64,000 nucleotides of DNA from Craterostigma plantagineum (Eukaryota; Streptophyta; Magnoliopsida; Lamiales; Linderniaceae): NCBI GenBank assembly GCA_027422505.1, contig JAPQWV010000628.1, forward strand, positions 1-64,000. Direction: 5' to 3'. Shown one piece after another: positions 20,930-32,471 of this stretch. The first letter of the stretch is position 1; every line of letters starts with the position of its first letter. The notes under the pieces were generated by a model. It did not search any database and was not told the origin of the DNA. It worked only from the letters and a program-made list of their open reading frames with translations. Both the position numbers and the translations under genes were made by a program.

Positions 20930-21650
20930 GAGGTAGGTGAAATCCACCTAATTAACGTAAACGGTTGTGTGAATTATTATGTTATAATTATGTGATTGCA
21001 GGATTATGTGGTTTAGTGATTTACATGGTTTGCATATGCTAAATATTTTTGGCATGTTATCTATCTGGTATTTGCATTGCATAGCATGTGCACGACACTT
21101 CAGTGTGAGAAAGGTTGCCCTTGTTGGCACGGTGACACCTTAAGGTGTCGGCCCGAGGCGCGTGTGGGTAGATGTGATCGATTTCGGTTGTCGACTCGGA
21201 GTCGAGTTGAGGTGGATACTTGTGCACCTGACGGTTGGTGCCGTCGAGACGGGTGGTTGGTGCCGCCCTGCTTTATGTGACCGGTTGGTGCCGGTATGAT
21301 CAGTGGTTGGTGCCGCTGATAACGGTTGGTGCCGTCGAGATGAGTGGTTGGTGCCGCTCGGACTCTACGATTGGTGCCGTAGGTTCAGTTATAAGGTGCA
21401 TAGTCCTATTAGGGTCTTAATATTAAGATATGGTAGATATGGAAAATGAGCGTTAGACGAGTATGATTGTAATATATGGCCCGTATATATTTTAACATTT
21501 TGGGGCTATGGCCCGTATATAGTGTAGACGAGTATGATTGTAATATATTTTATATTAAGGAAAAAAATTTGTCAGACGGGTCTTCCGCGACTTACGTTGC
21601 GAAAATTCGCCACAATTAGTATTAGAAAGTGAGGGTCGCTACACCAGATG
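20930..21650 (+). repeat. LTR fragment ending GAGGGTCGCTACA
   Basis: Inverted relative of the solo LTR at 53132-56087. Shared landmarks are GAGGTAGGTGAAATCCACCTA (here 20932), GCATAGCATGTGCACGAC and GACGGGTCTTCCGCGACTTACG...GAAAATTCGCC, ending in GTGAGGGTCGCTACA. Only the 3' third of the LTR is present. Contains the minisatellite at 21229-21385. Confidence 0.6.
21229..21385 (+). repeat. GGTTGGTGCCG minisatellite inside the LTR
   Basis: Seven to eight copies of the core GGTTGGTGCCG, spaced 21-26 bp, with variable linkers (TCGAGACGAGT, GATAACG and others). Confidence 0.75.
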
Positions 21651-22650
21651 TGCCACACTAGACAAGATTCAAACACATTTGAGGCGCGACAAGTTGAATA
21701 CTTCTGACAAGCAATTAATTCAAGGCTGCCAGCTAGAGCTAAGTTGAAGTCAAGCCAAGCTGAATAAGGAATAAAGCAAATGGCACAGCGCTACTGCTGC
21801 AAAGACAGGAGAGACTCATTTTGGGCAAAGTCATCAAATACTCTGTCCGGTATAAGAAGAGCTATCTCACAACGGCTTCAACTTCAAATCTCAACTATAA
21901 AAAGGAGAGATGCAAGCTGAAGACAATTACCTCACCAACAACGAAGATTAGAACAAGACAATTAGCTCAAGCTTTCAAAGCGCTAAGTTCTTTAGCGAGA
22001 AATGATCAGGTGTTGTCACCACTGACTATACCGGAATGGTTAGTGAGTGATTATCTCAAGGGACTGTAAAAAGCTCTTGAAAGTAGACGGACTTTAAAAA
22101 GTTGTCTAAGTGGTCTAGGAGTTTAGTTAGCTGAGTTGAGTCGTGAGCGTTGTATTGTGTAAGTCTAGCTAAGGAGGTCATACAACTAGGTTGTAAACCG
22201 AAGCTTCTAGTGATACGTTCCTTGCGGGAAAGAAGGGGAGATGTAGGAGATTTTGCTCCGAACTTTCAGAAACAAATCTGTGTTTCGCAATCACATACAC
22301 ATCACACCTCACATCCGGTCTTGGTTCAAAACCGACCGGTTCGCTTTCGAACAAGTTACACAAACGAATATCAAGCACCGGTATAACCGGTTCAGTGCCA
22401 AAAATCTAACAAGTGTTTATTCAAAACACGTAACCGATCCTAACAGTACGACTAAGGATGATGAAGTGAGCTTAGCTTGCTTACACCAACCTTCAAAGGT
22501 GGTCGGCGACTCATACATTTTGTGGTGGGTTGAAGTTGCATACAGTATCATACAGCATAAAATTATAAAATCAACTTTTATTTGTACGTTATATGTTTAG
22601 TTATTTTGTTTGGTAAAACCTGAATACACACTTAGGTGGAAAAATAAGAG
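21651..22650. repeat. Probable copia-type LTR remnant
   Basis: 22140-22290 (GTTGTAAACCGAAGCTTC..., CCTTGCGGGAAAG..., GATTTTGCTCCGAACTTTC) resembles the 3' part of plant copia LTRs. It is followed by AAAACCGACCGGTTCG-type palindromic words up to about 22390. No second copy or coding region in the window. Confidence 0.4.
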
Positions 22651-22655
22651 TATGT
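22651..22655 (+). repeat. Left TATGT target-site duplication of copia element
   Basis: TATGT, repeated exactly at 34705-34709. Confidence 0.9.
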
Positions 22656-24883
22656 TGTTGGGAAACCCCGGGTGACCGAGGCCTTGCCCCGGATGCAGCG
22701 GAAGTATTGAAAGGGTCTCCCAGGTTCCCCGTTGGAACGAGTGAATTTCAAAAATTTCCTCGTTCCCGCCACAAGATCAAACTCGGTATAAAGAAAATCA
22801 CGCATGTATACACGTATTAAGGTTTAGAACATTACCCTCGTCGCGAAGATCCTTAGCTCCCTAGCACGAACTGTGCCGAAGAGAGTCACGCCGACCCCGT
22901 GAAGTACCACAAACCAACACCACCCCAAGGATGGCTAGAGATGGTGAGGAGTGTTGTGTAGAGATGTGTATGTATGTGTGTGATTTCTAAAACTCACAAA
23001 CACTTAGGGATTTCTAAAAGATCACCCTAAATGCTCCACTTCTCTCTAAAACTCAAAGATAGAGTGAGAAAGAGCTTAATTAAAATTATGGACGAAATTC
23101 TCTAAGAAAATATATTAAAAGTCCATTTCCAAACCAAGAAAATGACTTTTAACTTAATCCAAATGAGATCATGTCCTACATGACTCAAAAGGTGTTAGAT
23201 TCCCTTTTATTATGTCACTAAATGACCTAATAATGTCCCATATGTCTAACATAAGAACAAGGAATGAATTTGGACTTGATTTGGATTAAATTTGGCCAAA
23301 CCGACGCTCGTCACGGCCTGAAACAAGCCTATTCACGGCCGTGACAACACCCTTCACGGCCTGGGTCATAATGGTCATGGCCGTGACCATGTCGAGGTCA
23401 AAACTCAGCCTCTGCCGCTCGTCACGGCCACGTGCAATGTGTTCACGGCCGTGACTCTTTGACAGCTTTGCGGCAGTTTCGAATTTCGATCAGATCGAGG
23501 GGTAAACGATGTCCGATTGACTGAAATTTAACCATAGTTAAAAGACTCATCAATCTTGATTCTGACCAAAGGGATTCTCAATCCGAGATCTAGATTGTGA
23601 GATATGAATTTTTGAAGCTACTGCAACTTTGCAGATGGGCTTCACAACCGTGACAAGCCTTGCTTGTCATTGTGAACCCTATTTACACTTCAACTCTTAC
23701 CATTTTCGTTCCGTAAATATCCGTCCATGTAAATATAGTTTCTAAAACATATATTTAGTATTTTATTAACGTCTCTAAGACCGTTAAATTAATTTACATC
23801 TCATATTAGTAGATACTGTCTCGGTGATCCTTTTTAAGCCCGACTCTCTTGGTTCGTCTCAACCCGGCAAGGGAGGAATCCAAGAATTCGGTAAGCACCT
23901 AGCCAATCCCGTGGTACCGAATAGATCCCGTGTTGAGTACGATCTTCGTAATTTACGAACCGACTATAGATTATCGTCGTACGTATAGACCCTTCACTAA
24001 TGTCCCGGTCGAGTGAGAGTCATGGTTACGTCAAACTCACTAGACTCGACACTATGACGAATTCGTGACTGGCGAAATTACTAAACTGTTCTCCACGTCC
24101 CACATGAGTCAGTTTATTGCTTCGGCCGAAGACTTTGTAATTTCCCGTCCCCAAATATGCATAAGACATATATCTCGGTTACTAACGAGACAGTGAATCC
24201 CTCACGTTAGTCTAAGCACGGCAGGTACCCTTCGTTGTCAAGACCACATGTCGCCGCCGACCCATGTTCATCACCGAACAAAGCGGGCCTAGCAAACTAG
24301 TGACAAGTCAAGACCCGAAGTCAACTCCGTCAAAGACCTTTCAGTCTAAGGTCCACGCACACTACTATAGTCAATCAATCAATCATTGACACTACCCAGA
24401 GTAACGATAAGGCCCATGTGATTGTCGATTACGAGTCGTGTCCAAGTACAAGTTAATCCCCTGATTCAACTCATACCAATGTTATGACCTCCCGCTTCCC
24501 AAGCGAATGGTTGGCACAACCATTTAAGAGTCATCAACAAATAAGTCGTAATGACGCTCAGTCACCCTACTGAGGTCTAAGACTTATGGACTAATTTAAT
24601 ATCGAAGAATAATAGCTCACTGGTGCCCCCTCTCTCATCCCATGAGAATCAGTGACTATACTTACGTTATATGGGTTTTATTTATTTACCATCTCACCGG
24701 ATGCCTAATGAGACTTAATAGGTAAATAAATAATATGCCTTTGAAGAATTAATATAAAAATATAAATTCCATTATCAAGTATAAGAATACAATATTCAAA
24801 TACAGGCGAAAATACATCGATTATTAAATACATGCCCTATTCATTACATCCTCGAATGGCATTCCGAGGGCACATCCCCAACA
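22656..24883 (-). repeat. Copia 3' LTR (left copy)
   Basis: 2,228 bp. At 23305-23465 it carries several imperfect copies of TTCACGGCCGTGA, and at 23475-23615 the block shared with 16360-16510. Confidence 0.9.
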
Positions 24884-24995
24884 ATCTCTCACTTGCACTC
24901 AATGCCATGCGCTATGATATCGTAACCCCATTCTTATGGAGGTGTCGTTCAAGCACTGCCTGTGAGAGAGGCTTGGTGAACGGGTCCGCCACGTT
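24884..24995 (-). pseudogene. Copia RNase H, C-terminal remnant
   Basis: On the minus strand DNVADPFTKPLSQAVLERHL then HKNGVTIS and a stop, the standard end of copia polyproteins (the N-ADP-TKPL motif). An in-frame stop lies only four codons upstream, at the junction with the foreign segment. Confidence 0.75.
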
Positions 24996-25269
24996 ATCGA
25001 TTCAGCGGGAACCTGTGTATCAGACACCAGAGCTTTCGGTCCCGCGTGACGTGCTGCGGCTCAAGATTGAGTGAAGGGGGGGGTCCGCAACACTTGAGTG
25101 ATAGCCCCCGCTGTGTCTGATGGTTCGGTTACGGTTTCGAAGAGGGGCTCGAATGTTACATCAATCGTCTCGGAGTCCTTCTAATCACCGAATCTCCTCA
25201 TCTGACTCCGTGTCTGATAGGTAGCTGTGTGAGGTGAGAGTCCTCATTCTAATCCTTACTGTTGGTCCG

Positions 25270-25545
25270 TCACCGGAGGCTCAATAGGTTGTATTGTTGA
25301 AATAGAGCCGCTGTTTCCGGCGTAGTAGCAGCAGCTGGTGAAATGTGCCCCATTTCTGCCCGGGGTGTGCTGCTAGAAGACCTCCTCAATAGTTCTTCGA
25401 GCACGCCGACAAATGGGCATTCAGCACTAAGAGATATAGGTGGAGCCTCCAGTTCATCTCCTGGGCCACGGCATCGATTAGGTGGCCCAAGATCTGGCAC
25501 TGTTTCCTCGTGAGTTGGAGGCTCCAGCTCTAGTTTCTGAGCCAC
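25270..25545 (-). CDS. Unrecognised Pro/Ser/Glu-rich open frame
   Basis: A 91-codon frame (MAQKLELEPPTHEETVPDLG...) of low-complexity character inside the foreign segment of the copia element. No domain is recognised. It may be part of a longer decayed ORF that continues in other frames on the minus strand up to 26441. Weak evidence that it is real. Confidence 0.15.
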   Translation of the reverse strand: MAQKLELEPPTHEETVPDLGPPNRCRGPGDELEAPPISLSAECPFVGVLEELLRRSSSSTPRAEMGHISPAAATTPETAALFQQYNLLSLR

Positions 25546-26639
25546 TTCATCAAATCATCGTGGCTTCAGGACTAGGTTGTTGTTGTGGATGGCTCACTTG
25601 GAACTCTGTCGGGGCTCGAATCATCTACTCAGTCAAATGATGCTCCCGACAGTATCTCTGATATCATCTCCCGCGGTCGGGAGACGTAGCGCTCGAGCGG
25701 AAGGCCATCGATGCTGAGCTAGGTCCGCGAGATGGGGTTGTGGAAGAAACTGAGCCTAGGTGGCTGATAATTTCCTCCGGAGGCAGGCGAGGAAATTCTG
25801 CTCGTATATCTCCATTTTGTCGATATGATGACGGAACCATCTCATACGGCACATTTTGGACCGTTTGTTCTCTTTCTGTCTGATATGTTCTGTAAGGCGT
25901 CCAGATCAGTTGAGCAAATCGTATTTCGCGAGAACATTACTCGTGAAGTATCGGAGGATGTGGCCGTTGCCTTTGTCGAAGCTGCGTGCTTCGGGGACAA
26001 ACTTATGATTGTTCCAAAAGTGTCTTCCATGAATGGGGAATCCCGTGCTCGCATCTGAGCTAGCTGGTGAGCGGCGGACGGTCCCCATGAGAAATCATGC
26101 ACCAATTCTGCATCTAGGGAGGGGGTCGCAATTTTTTGTGAGGGAGTCGAGCAGAAATCTGAGATCGTTCTTGCTCATACAGACGTGCGTCGTCCCTACA
26201 ACAGTGGTAAAGGATACGCAATTCAAGATGAGGCTCTTGTCATACCCCAAAACTGCGGAGGTAGACCATCGCCACTGATGCCGTCACTGTAAGAGCATGC
26301 CCTAGTAGATGGCCTTGCAGTATGGACTCGAGACGTGTCTGGACACCGGAAGGGTCAGATCTAGTTGGAAGTTCGTGTCGCCTACATTGAGGTACAGAGC
26401 CTTCTCGTAGATGTGATCGTAGGTAGGGTAGTGATCCATTTGAAATACAGATTCAAATCATTAGCTAGATCAAAAATAGTCGAAATTCGAATTTATCAAA
26501 CCATAATGGTGAGGCTATTATAACATGTTGATAAAAGTAGTGGAAATAAACTGACATATAGGTCATATAGAGTAAATTTTTGAAGAAATAATTTTATTCG
26601 ACTATGCATCTAAGTTCAAAAAATTGGTAGAAATTTTAC

Positions 26640-28000
26640 TAAGTGTTAAAGTACTATTCACTCCGTACTTTTGTCGCGCAAGAATTAAAATCTCAATGAA
26701 TCGCCTAAAGTGATTTTGAACTCAATATTGCGATCGAAAATTTTAATCGCTAATGATAGCTACAGTTGAAAAAAGGATAGAACCTAAGTGTTTGAATAAA
26801 AATGGTACTGTTAGCGAGCAATTTTACGATCGAGAAAAATTTCCGTGTAAATCGATCGAGAAATTAGATTTCTAAGTAAATTTACCATCGAAAGATTTTT
26901 CGCGCGTGAATAAAATTTTCGCTATGAATGTTATTGAGCGAGAAAGATTTCGATTTTAATAGGTTTTTCGTGCGAAAGTTTACGATCGAGAAAAATTGTC
27001 AACGAAGACTAAGTAACCATCGAGAAAATTTTCGATCGATCAAATTATCGTTGCGTGCTTTACGATCGAGAAATTTTATCGTCGAAAAATTAATTTATCG
27101 CCGCTAAAAATTTGACGGGACAAAATTGAAATCGAAATTTTCGACGAAGTTTTGCGCTCGAAATTTAACTGCATATATTTTATCTACCATTCAGTAATCT
27201 TTCGCCGCATAAAATCAACATTCAATTCCGATTGTAAACTATTTTTCCATCAGCGTTATTATGTAACGACCAAAAAATTTTAGCGACGAAAATCTTTTAC
27301 GATGCCAAACAGTAATCAATCAAATTGAAATTAATTGACAATGTTTACGAACGAGAAAGTCCTTCGACGCCTTGAAAACCCAGGTCAACGCTAATCAACC
27401 TTTAATAACGCAAAAATCGAAACAATACATTCCCAGAAGCTTAGAAAACACCAAAACTATCTTAAATGCAGATTTAACCCAGATTATACACTAGAATGCT
27501 CGTAATACTGCAAAATATCATTCGAGTTTTCACATTCTGAACAATCGAGATTTTAACACGAATCATGCGAAAGATCACAGAAACAGATGCAAATCTAGTT
27601 AAATGCACGAAACCCCTAAAGGAAGTCAAATCTACCTTCAGAAGACGAAAATAGATGAAAAATGAAAGATTTTGAAGATTTTGAGGTCGTCTTTTGATAG
27701 CAAAAGTTTTGCGCAGAATTTGACTGTTGAAATTTTTCGATTGAGGGTTTGGTGTATTCGGGAATTTTGACTGCAAGAAATAAATTCGTTAAATGGACTG
27801 ATAGACGTTTATTTGACACTGAAATTCAAGGCCCATTATGTTGCAACGAATTATTTCGATCGAGAAATTGGTACTAATGATTTTCGCTCGAGAAATTGAA
27901 GTAAAAATTGTTTGGCCCAAGTTAATTTCGATCGGAAACAACCAAATATAGCCCAAATTTCGATTGGAATTTTTTTTTTTAAATATTTCAGACAGACCCT
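26640..28000. repeat. CGATCGAGAAA-rich degenerate repeat
   Basis: At least fifteen copies of words like TTTCGATCGAGAAA and ATCGAGAAAATT with irregular spacing. The core TCGATCGA is palindromic. A similar but distinct module (CGCCCGAAAC/CGATCGAAAC) lies at 46190-46860 in another LTR element. Confidence 0.55.
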
Positions 28001-28571
28001 AAGTAAGTATTCAACCACATATTGCTTCCCTAGATATGAAAATAAACGCAATTAACTCTGAAGTTCGAATGATGACATCTGGCTCCAAATCAGATTTCGT
28101 GAATCTGCAAACTTAGAGCAAAATGTTCGAGAATGATTAGAGTAATTATGGAAACAATACTTGTTTAATGAGGCTCCCCCTTAATAAGGAAAAATTGGTT
28201 AATTCAAAATCATAGAAAGTAGTTAGCTATCAAAAATAACCAACAACAAGTTTATGCCGAATACTCCAAGTCTTGAAGAATTCTGACCTCGCATTGTTTC
28301 TGCACACTTAGAGGAAGATCATTAAAAAATAAACGGAGCTTAAGGCATAAATTTGAATGCTCCCCTCAAATAAGTACTTTGAGATACGCGAACACACATT
28401 TAGCCTAGATACATGTTCTCCTATACATGTAACTTTCATTTTTGGACGAGGGTATGAGCAAAAAGGATAGTGCATTTAAACAAGTCAATGCATATGAATT
28501 ATAAAATTCATTTCAAAATATGCGATTTGTTTTTCATAGTGAAGTAAATTTCAGAAAAATTATCATATATC

Positions 28572-28604
<33 letters not shown>

Positions 28605-28778
28605 TAGCATATAATATTATTAATAGTATGGGATAAGATAGATCATTGTCACCCTAAAATTTCACAAGACACTTGAAAAGATCACATACCGTCAAGTCAT
28701 GTCGTCAAACTAAAGAGAGTTCATAGAATGATGAATTACGACAACTCTCACTGGGTTCACTCTAGCAGTCGATTATTT

Positions 28779-29720
28779 TTACCTTGGAATGATTATATTT
28801 ATATCGCTCGGCACTGATGGCTCTGGAGGCATTTCTTCTAATTCTCCAAGAGTTACTTCTCTGCCAGCTCCACCCTCTCGAATGAACTGTTCCTCGAGAA
28901 AGTGAGCATGTACAGCTACGATGATCCTCTGATCATCATGGAAGTAGAAATAATATCCCATGCTATCATTGGGATATCCTACGAAACGTCCTTTCGTGGA
29001 CCTTGATTCAAGTTTGTCTGTCATAAGCTTTTTCACATAGGCGGGGCAACCCCAAACCTTTAAGTGATTCAAGCTGGGGTTCTTACCGTTCCAAATTTCG
29101 TAAGGTACCCTATCAACAGACTTCGAAGGAGTTCTGTTCAAAACATAGACTGCAGTTTGCAAAGCATATCCCCATAACGATATGGGAAGATCTGTATAGC
29201 TTAGCATAGATCGAACTTTATCTAATAATGTTCGATTTCTGCGTTCGGCAACACCATTCAACTGTGGTGTTCCGGGCGGTGTAAACTGCGAAATGATTCC
29301 ATTTTCTTTCATGAAATCATCAAACTCAAGACTCATAAATTCGTCGCCTCTATCTGATCGAACGACTTTAATTTGTCTCCCAGTTTGATTTTCCACCATT
29401 GTTTTGAATTCCTTGAACTTTTCAAGCGTTTCATACTTGTGCTTTAACAGATACACCAAGCCATAGCGAGAGTGATCATCTGTAAAAGTCACGAAATAGT
29501 GGAAGTTACCTCGAGCTGCTACACTAAACGGTCCACAAACATCTGTATGGATCAAATCCAAAATATTTGCGGCTCTTTGAAAAATCCCTGTAAAGGGAGA
29601 CTTAGTCATTTTGCCTAAGATACAAGACTCGCACGTTGGATAGGAATCTGATTCCGTTGGCTTAATTATGCCATGTTTCTCCAACTCTTGAATCTTCACA
29701 CTCCGGCATGACGTAGTCTA
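28779..29720 (-). pseudogene. Copia integrase
   Basis: Continues the reading from the gag/protease ORF after a frameshift at about 29700. It has the zinc-binding end YPTCESCILGKMTKSPF, then the rve catalytic core: IHTDVCGPF (first Asp), VRSDRGDEF (second Asp), PQLNGVAERRNRTLLD (Glu). The C-terminal copia block KVWGCPAYVKK, RFVGYPNDSMGYYF follows. Stops at 28779 after IIIPR, where copia polyproteins normally run on into RT. All three catalytic acids are present. It would insert cDNA into the genome. Separated from its gag by one shift, so not expressed intact. Confidence 0.85.
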
Positions 29721-30996
29721 AGATGCCACAAATACTTTTTATTTAACTCTAAGTTATGTTTGTCGGTAACTACATTCGCATGTTCTTGGACGTTAACGTA
29801 ATATAAACCATTTATTAACGTTGCATTTTCGACGCATTTATTTCCAAAATAAATCTCACAAATATTATTATTGAATCGAAATTCATAACCATTCTTACTC
29901 AAAGCAGGAATAGAAATAATATTTTTCAGCCCCTTGGGCAACACAAGTACATCGGATAGATATAATACATGTCCAGAACTTAGTACAAGAGTCTTCGATC
30001 CAACATGACTAGCAGGCACACAATGTCCGCTACCAACGTTAATCAAGACTTCTCGTTCCGCCAGCTTCCTACTTCGTTCCAGACCCTGGTTCAAAACACA
30101 AATGTGAGCACTAGCTCCCGAGTCAAGAATCCACGAAGTGGAAAATACAGTAAATGAACAATAAGTTTCTGAAACTTTACCTGAAGCCCCAGAAGCTCGA
30201 AGCTTGGGGCAGTCCCTTTTCCAATGGCCCAGCTCTTGACAGTGAAGGCACCGATCAGTTGCCTTCGGAACATTAGGCACGTTCATTTTGGCCTTGCCCT
30301 TTTTCTTAATTCCTCCTTTTGGCTTATTAGGCTTGGGCTTGGGCTTGTTCGACTTAGATCTCTTAGACCTTGTAGTCACAACAAGCGCAACCTCTTTTCC
30401 CTTTCCTTTCTTTAGCTCACGCTGAGTCTGAACCAGCGTGTTCATGAGTTCAGGAAGCGAAAATCGCCTATCGCTTAGATTATAGTTTATAATAAACTGA
30501 GCAAATGAAGCTGGGAGTGACTGAAGGATCAGGTCAATCTGAAGCTCGTTATGAATGGGACAACCGAGAGAACTTAGTTCCTCGATGTACCCAATGAGCT
30601 TACGCACATGTACCGCAACATCTGCACCCTCAAGCATCTTGGTATGAAAGAGATTGTCGGCAGCACGGTATCGAGACGATCTTGACTGCTCGCCGTACAA
30701 CTCCTTCAGATGAATCAATATCTCGCGCATTTGCATACCCTCATGCTGGCGCTGCAGATCATTATTCATCCCAGCTAATATATAAGCCTTGACACGGGCA
30801 CTATCAGCCATCCATTGGCATAATATTCCCTGTCATCATCACTCGCACCCTCTTGGGGTTCGAGTGGTATGGGTCCCTCAAGGACATACTCTAGGCGTTC
30901 CAGAGTGAGGACTATCCTCAAGTTACGGAGCCGGTCCGCAAGGTTTGGACCCTCCAAACGATTTTGCGTGATCAGTAAATTGAATGGTGACGTCAT
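29696..30996 (-). pseudogene. Copia gag, zinc knuckle and protease (frameshifted)
   Basis: Starts MTSPFNLLITQNRLEGPNLADRLRN at about 30996, the typical copia gag N-terminus. A frameshift at about 30810 moves it into a 371-codon frame. That frame holds the gag core (LYGEQSRSSRYRAADNLF...GCPIHNELQIDLILQSLP), a Lys/Pro-rich linker, the CCHC knuckle CLHCQELGHWKRDC, the protease site WILDSGASAHIC, and the GAG-pre-integrase end YLWHLRLRHAG. It stops there, where the integrase at 28779-29720 takes over in another frame. Two shifts make it a pseudogene. Confidence 0.85.
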
Positions 30997-31053
30997 TTGT
31001 ATACAAACAAGAAAGAAAACAATCTGCAGAAAATAAAGCATTGAAGGGGTCAA

Positions 31054-32456
31054 AGTATTATTCTACAAGCACAAATAAGGACTTTAACAATTTGGCTTGC
31101 TCCCACTATTTTTCTCAAAATCTCATTCTCCGATAGAGATTTCGGAAACCTCGTTGATAGTTTCATATTGGAGTTGATTTCCCGCTCCGCAGAAATGAAC
31201 CTCAACCTAACAGTTTGTTGGCCCATTACTCGGACGGCGCCGTGTCCCACACGAACCCATAGACGTACCCGTGTCCAACATGAATCCATCTCATGAGTAT
31301 TTCAACTACTTTGTCTCCGGTCAGGAACCCTCACCCTAACAGGAATAATTGGGAAATAACCGTCTAAGTGTAACCTATCAACGTCTGGCTCATCTTAACA
31401 TTTAGAAATTCCGCCCGTAGGATAACTCTTTATAGGACGTGAATATGTTTCGGAGAGCGGCGTTTAGACAATCACCCGGAATATCAACAACGAGAGCGAA
31501 ATGTTTGGCGCCGATAACTCGGAACAAACCGCACATACACCCAAGTCGTTTCAATAACGAGCTTGACTTTATTGTCTTAACGCACCCGAGCCAACTACGA
31601 CAAGAGCGAGATGATTGGCGCCGATAACTCGGAACAAACCGCACATGACACTCAAGTGCAATGGTTTCGAGCTTGATAGAAGACAGGACCCAGTCCTTTA
31701 CCCACTTAGTATTTTGTCCAACCGGGAGAATACGTCTCACACACAAAAGCACTTAAATATACGCACGTAACGTCAAACAAACATGCACGTAATTGCAGTA
31801 AACCTAGTTTGCCTATAAGACCGTCTGCGTGGACTATTTCTACTCTACTACATTTATATTGATAAAAATACACATCTCTACGCCGTCGGCTTCAAACCAT
31901 GTTCTCGAACGATCTCCAAGGCTTCGAACGGCCATCTCATGATTCCTCCTCATATTCGTACAACCATCGTGCTAAACTAATTTTTTAAAAATTAATAAGG
32001 TACAAGACGGGGGGATCAGCTGTCCCAAACAACCCGTATATTAATGAATAAATTACAAACCTGGGGGGACCTTGTCACCCTTAACATATCACCGGAAATA
32101 GAGTCTAAGTCCACGCCGACGTCTTAATACGTGTCATACATATATATATATATATACAACATAAACACGTTCACGACAACAAAACGCTCAAAGAAACCAA
32201 AACGAAATTTGGGCTAGTCCTAGACTTACGGACCCAGTGTCAATTACGAACCGTGAGGAGACTCCACTAGGGTTTTCTCCCCACGTTGCTTCGCTACGTC
32301 AGACCGTTCGGAACTAGGCGACTTTTGACCAAGCGAGCGCTCGGTTTACAAACTCGAACTAAGTACAACTCATGCTATGACGCTCGAGCGACTTAGTGAC
32401 TTGCACAACCAAGTTCGTTTCGGACTCGTTTATGTCGTTTCTTAGAACCGAGCTTA
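31054..32456 (-). other. Copia 5' leader
   Basis: 1.4 kb between the primer site and gag. Contains a roughly 105-bp direct repeat (TTGGCGCCGATAACTCGGAA at about 31505 and 31615) and a (TA)n run at about 32141-32155. No credible ORF. Confidence 0.6.
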
Positions 32457-32470
32457 TGGCTCTGATACCA
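32457..32470 (-). promoter_or_regulatory. Primer-binding site (initiator tRNA-Met) of copia element
   Basis: Minus-strand TGGTATCAGAGCCA one base inside the 5' LTR. Confidence 0.85.
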
Positions 32471-32471
32471 C

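Larger units (their letters stand above)
24996..28740. other. Unidentified segment replacing RT in the copia element
   Basis: About 3.7 kb between the RNase H stub and the integrase end. No RT motif can be read on the minus strand. 25000-26450 is of balanced composition and holds small minus-strand frames I cannot name (one starts at 26441 as MDHYPTYDHIYEKALYLN). It also has a Pro/Ser-rich frame at 25270-25545. 26640-28000 is AT-rich and packed with CGATCGAGAAA words. 28570-28597 is a (TA)n run. It could be a nested element, captured host DNA, or a family-specific extra region. Confidence 0.5.

Noticed and set aside
26640..28000. Possible CRISPR-like or satellite array of CGATCGAGAAA
   Set aside because: Spacing is irregular, units are short and degenerate, and the host is a plant nucleus.
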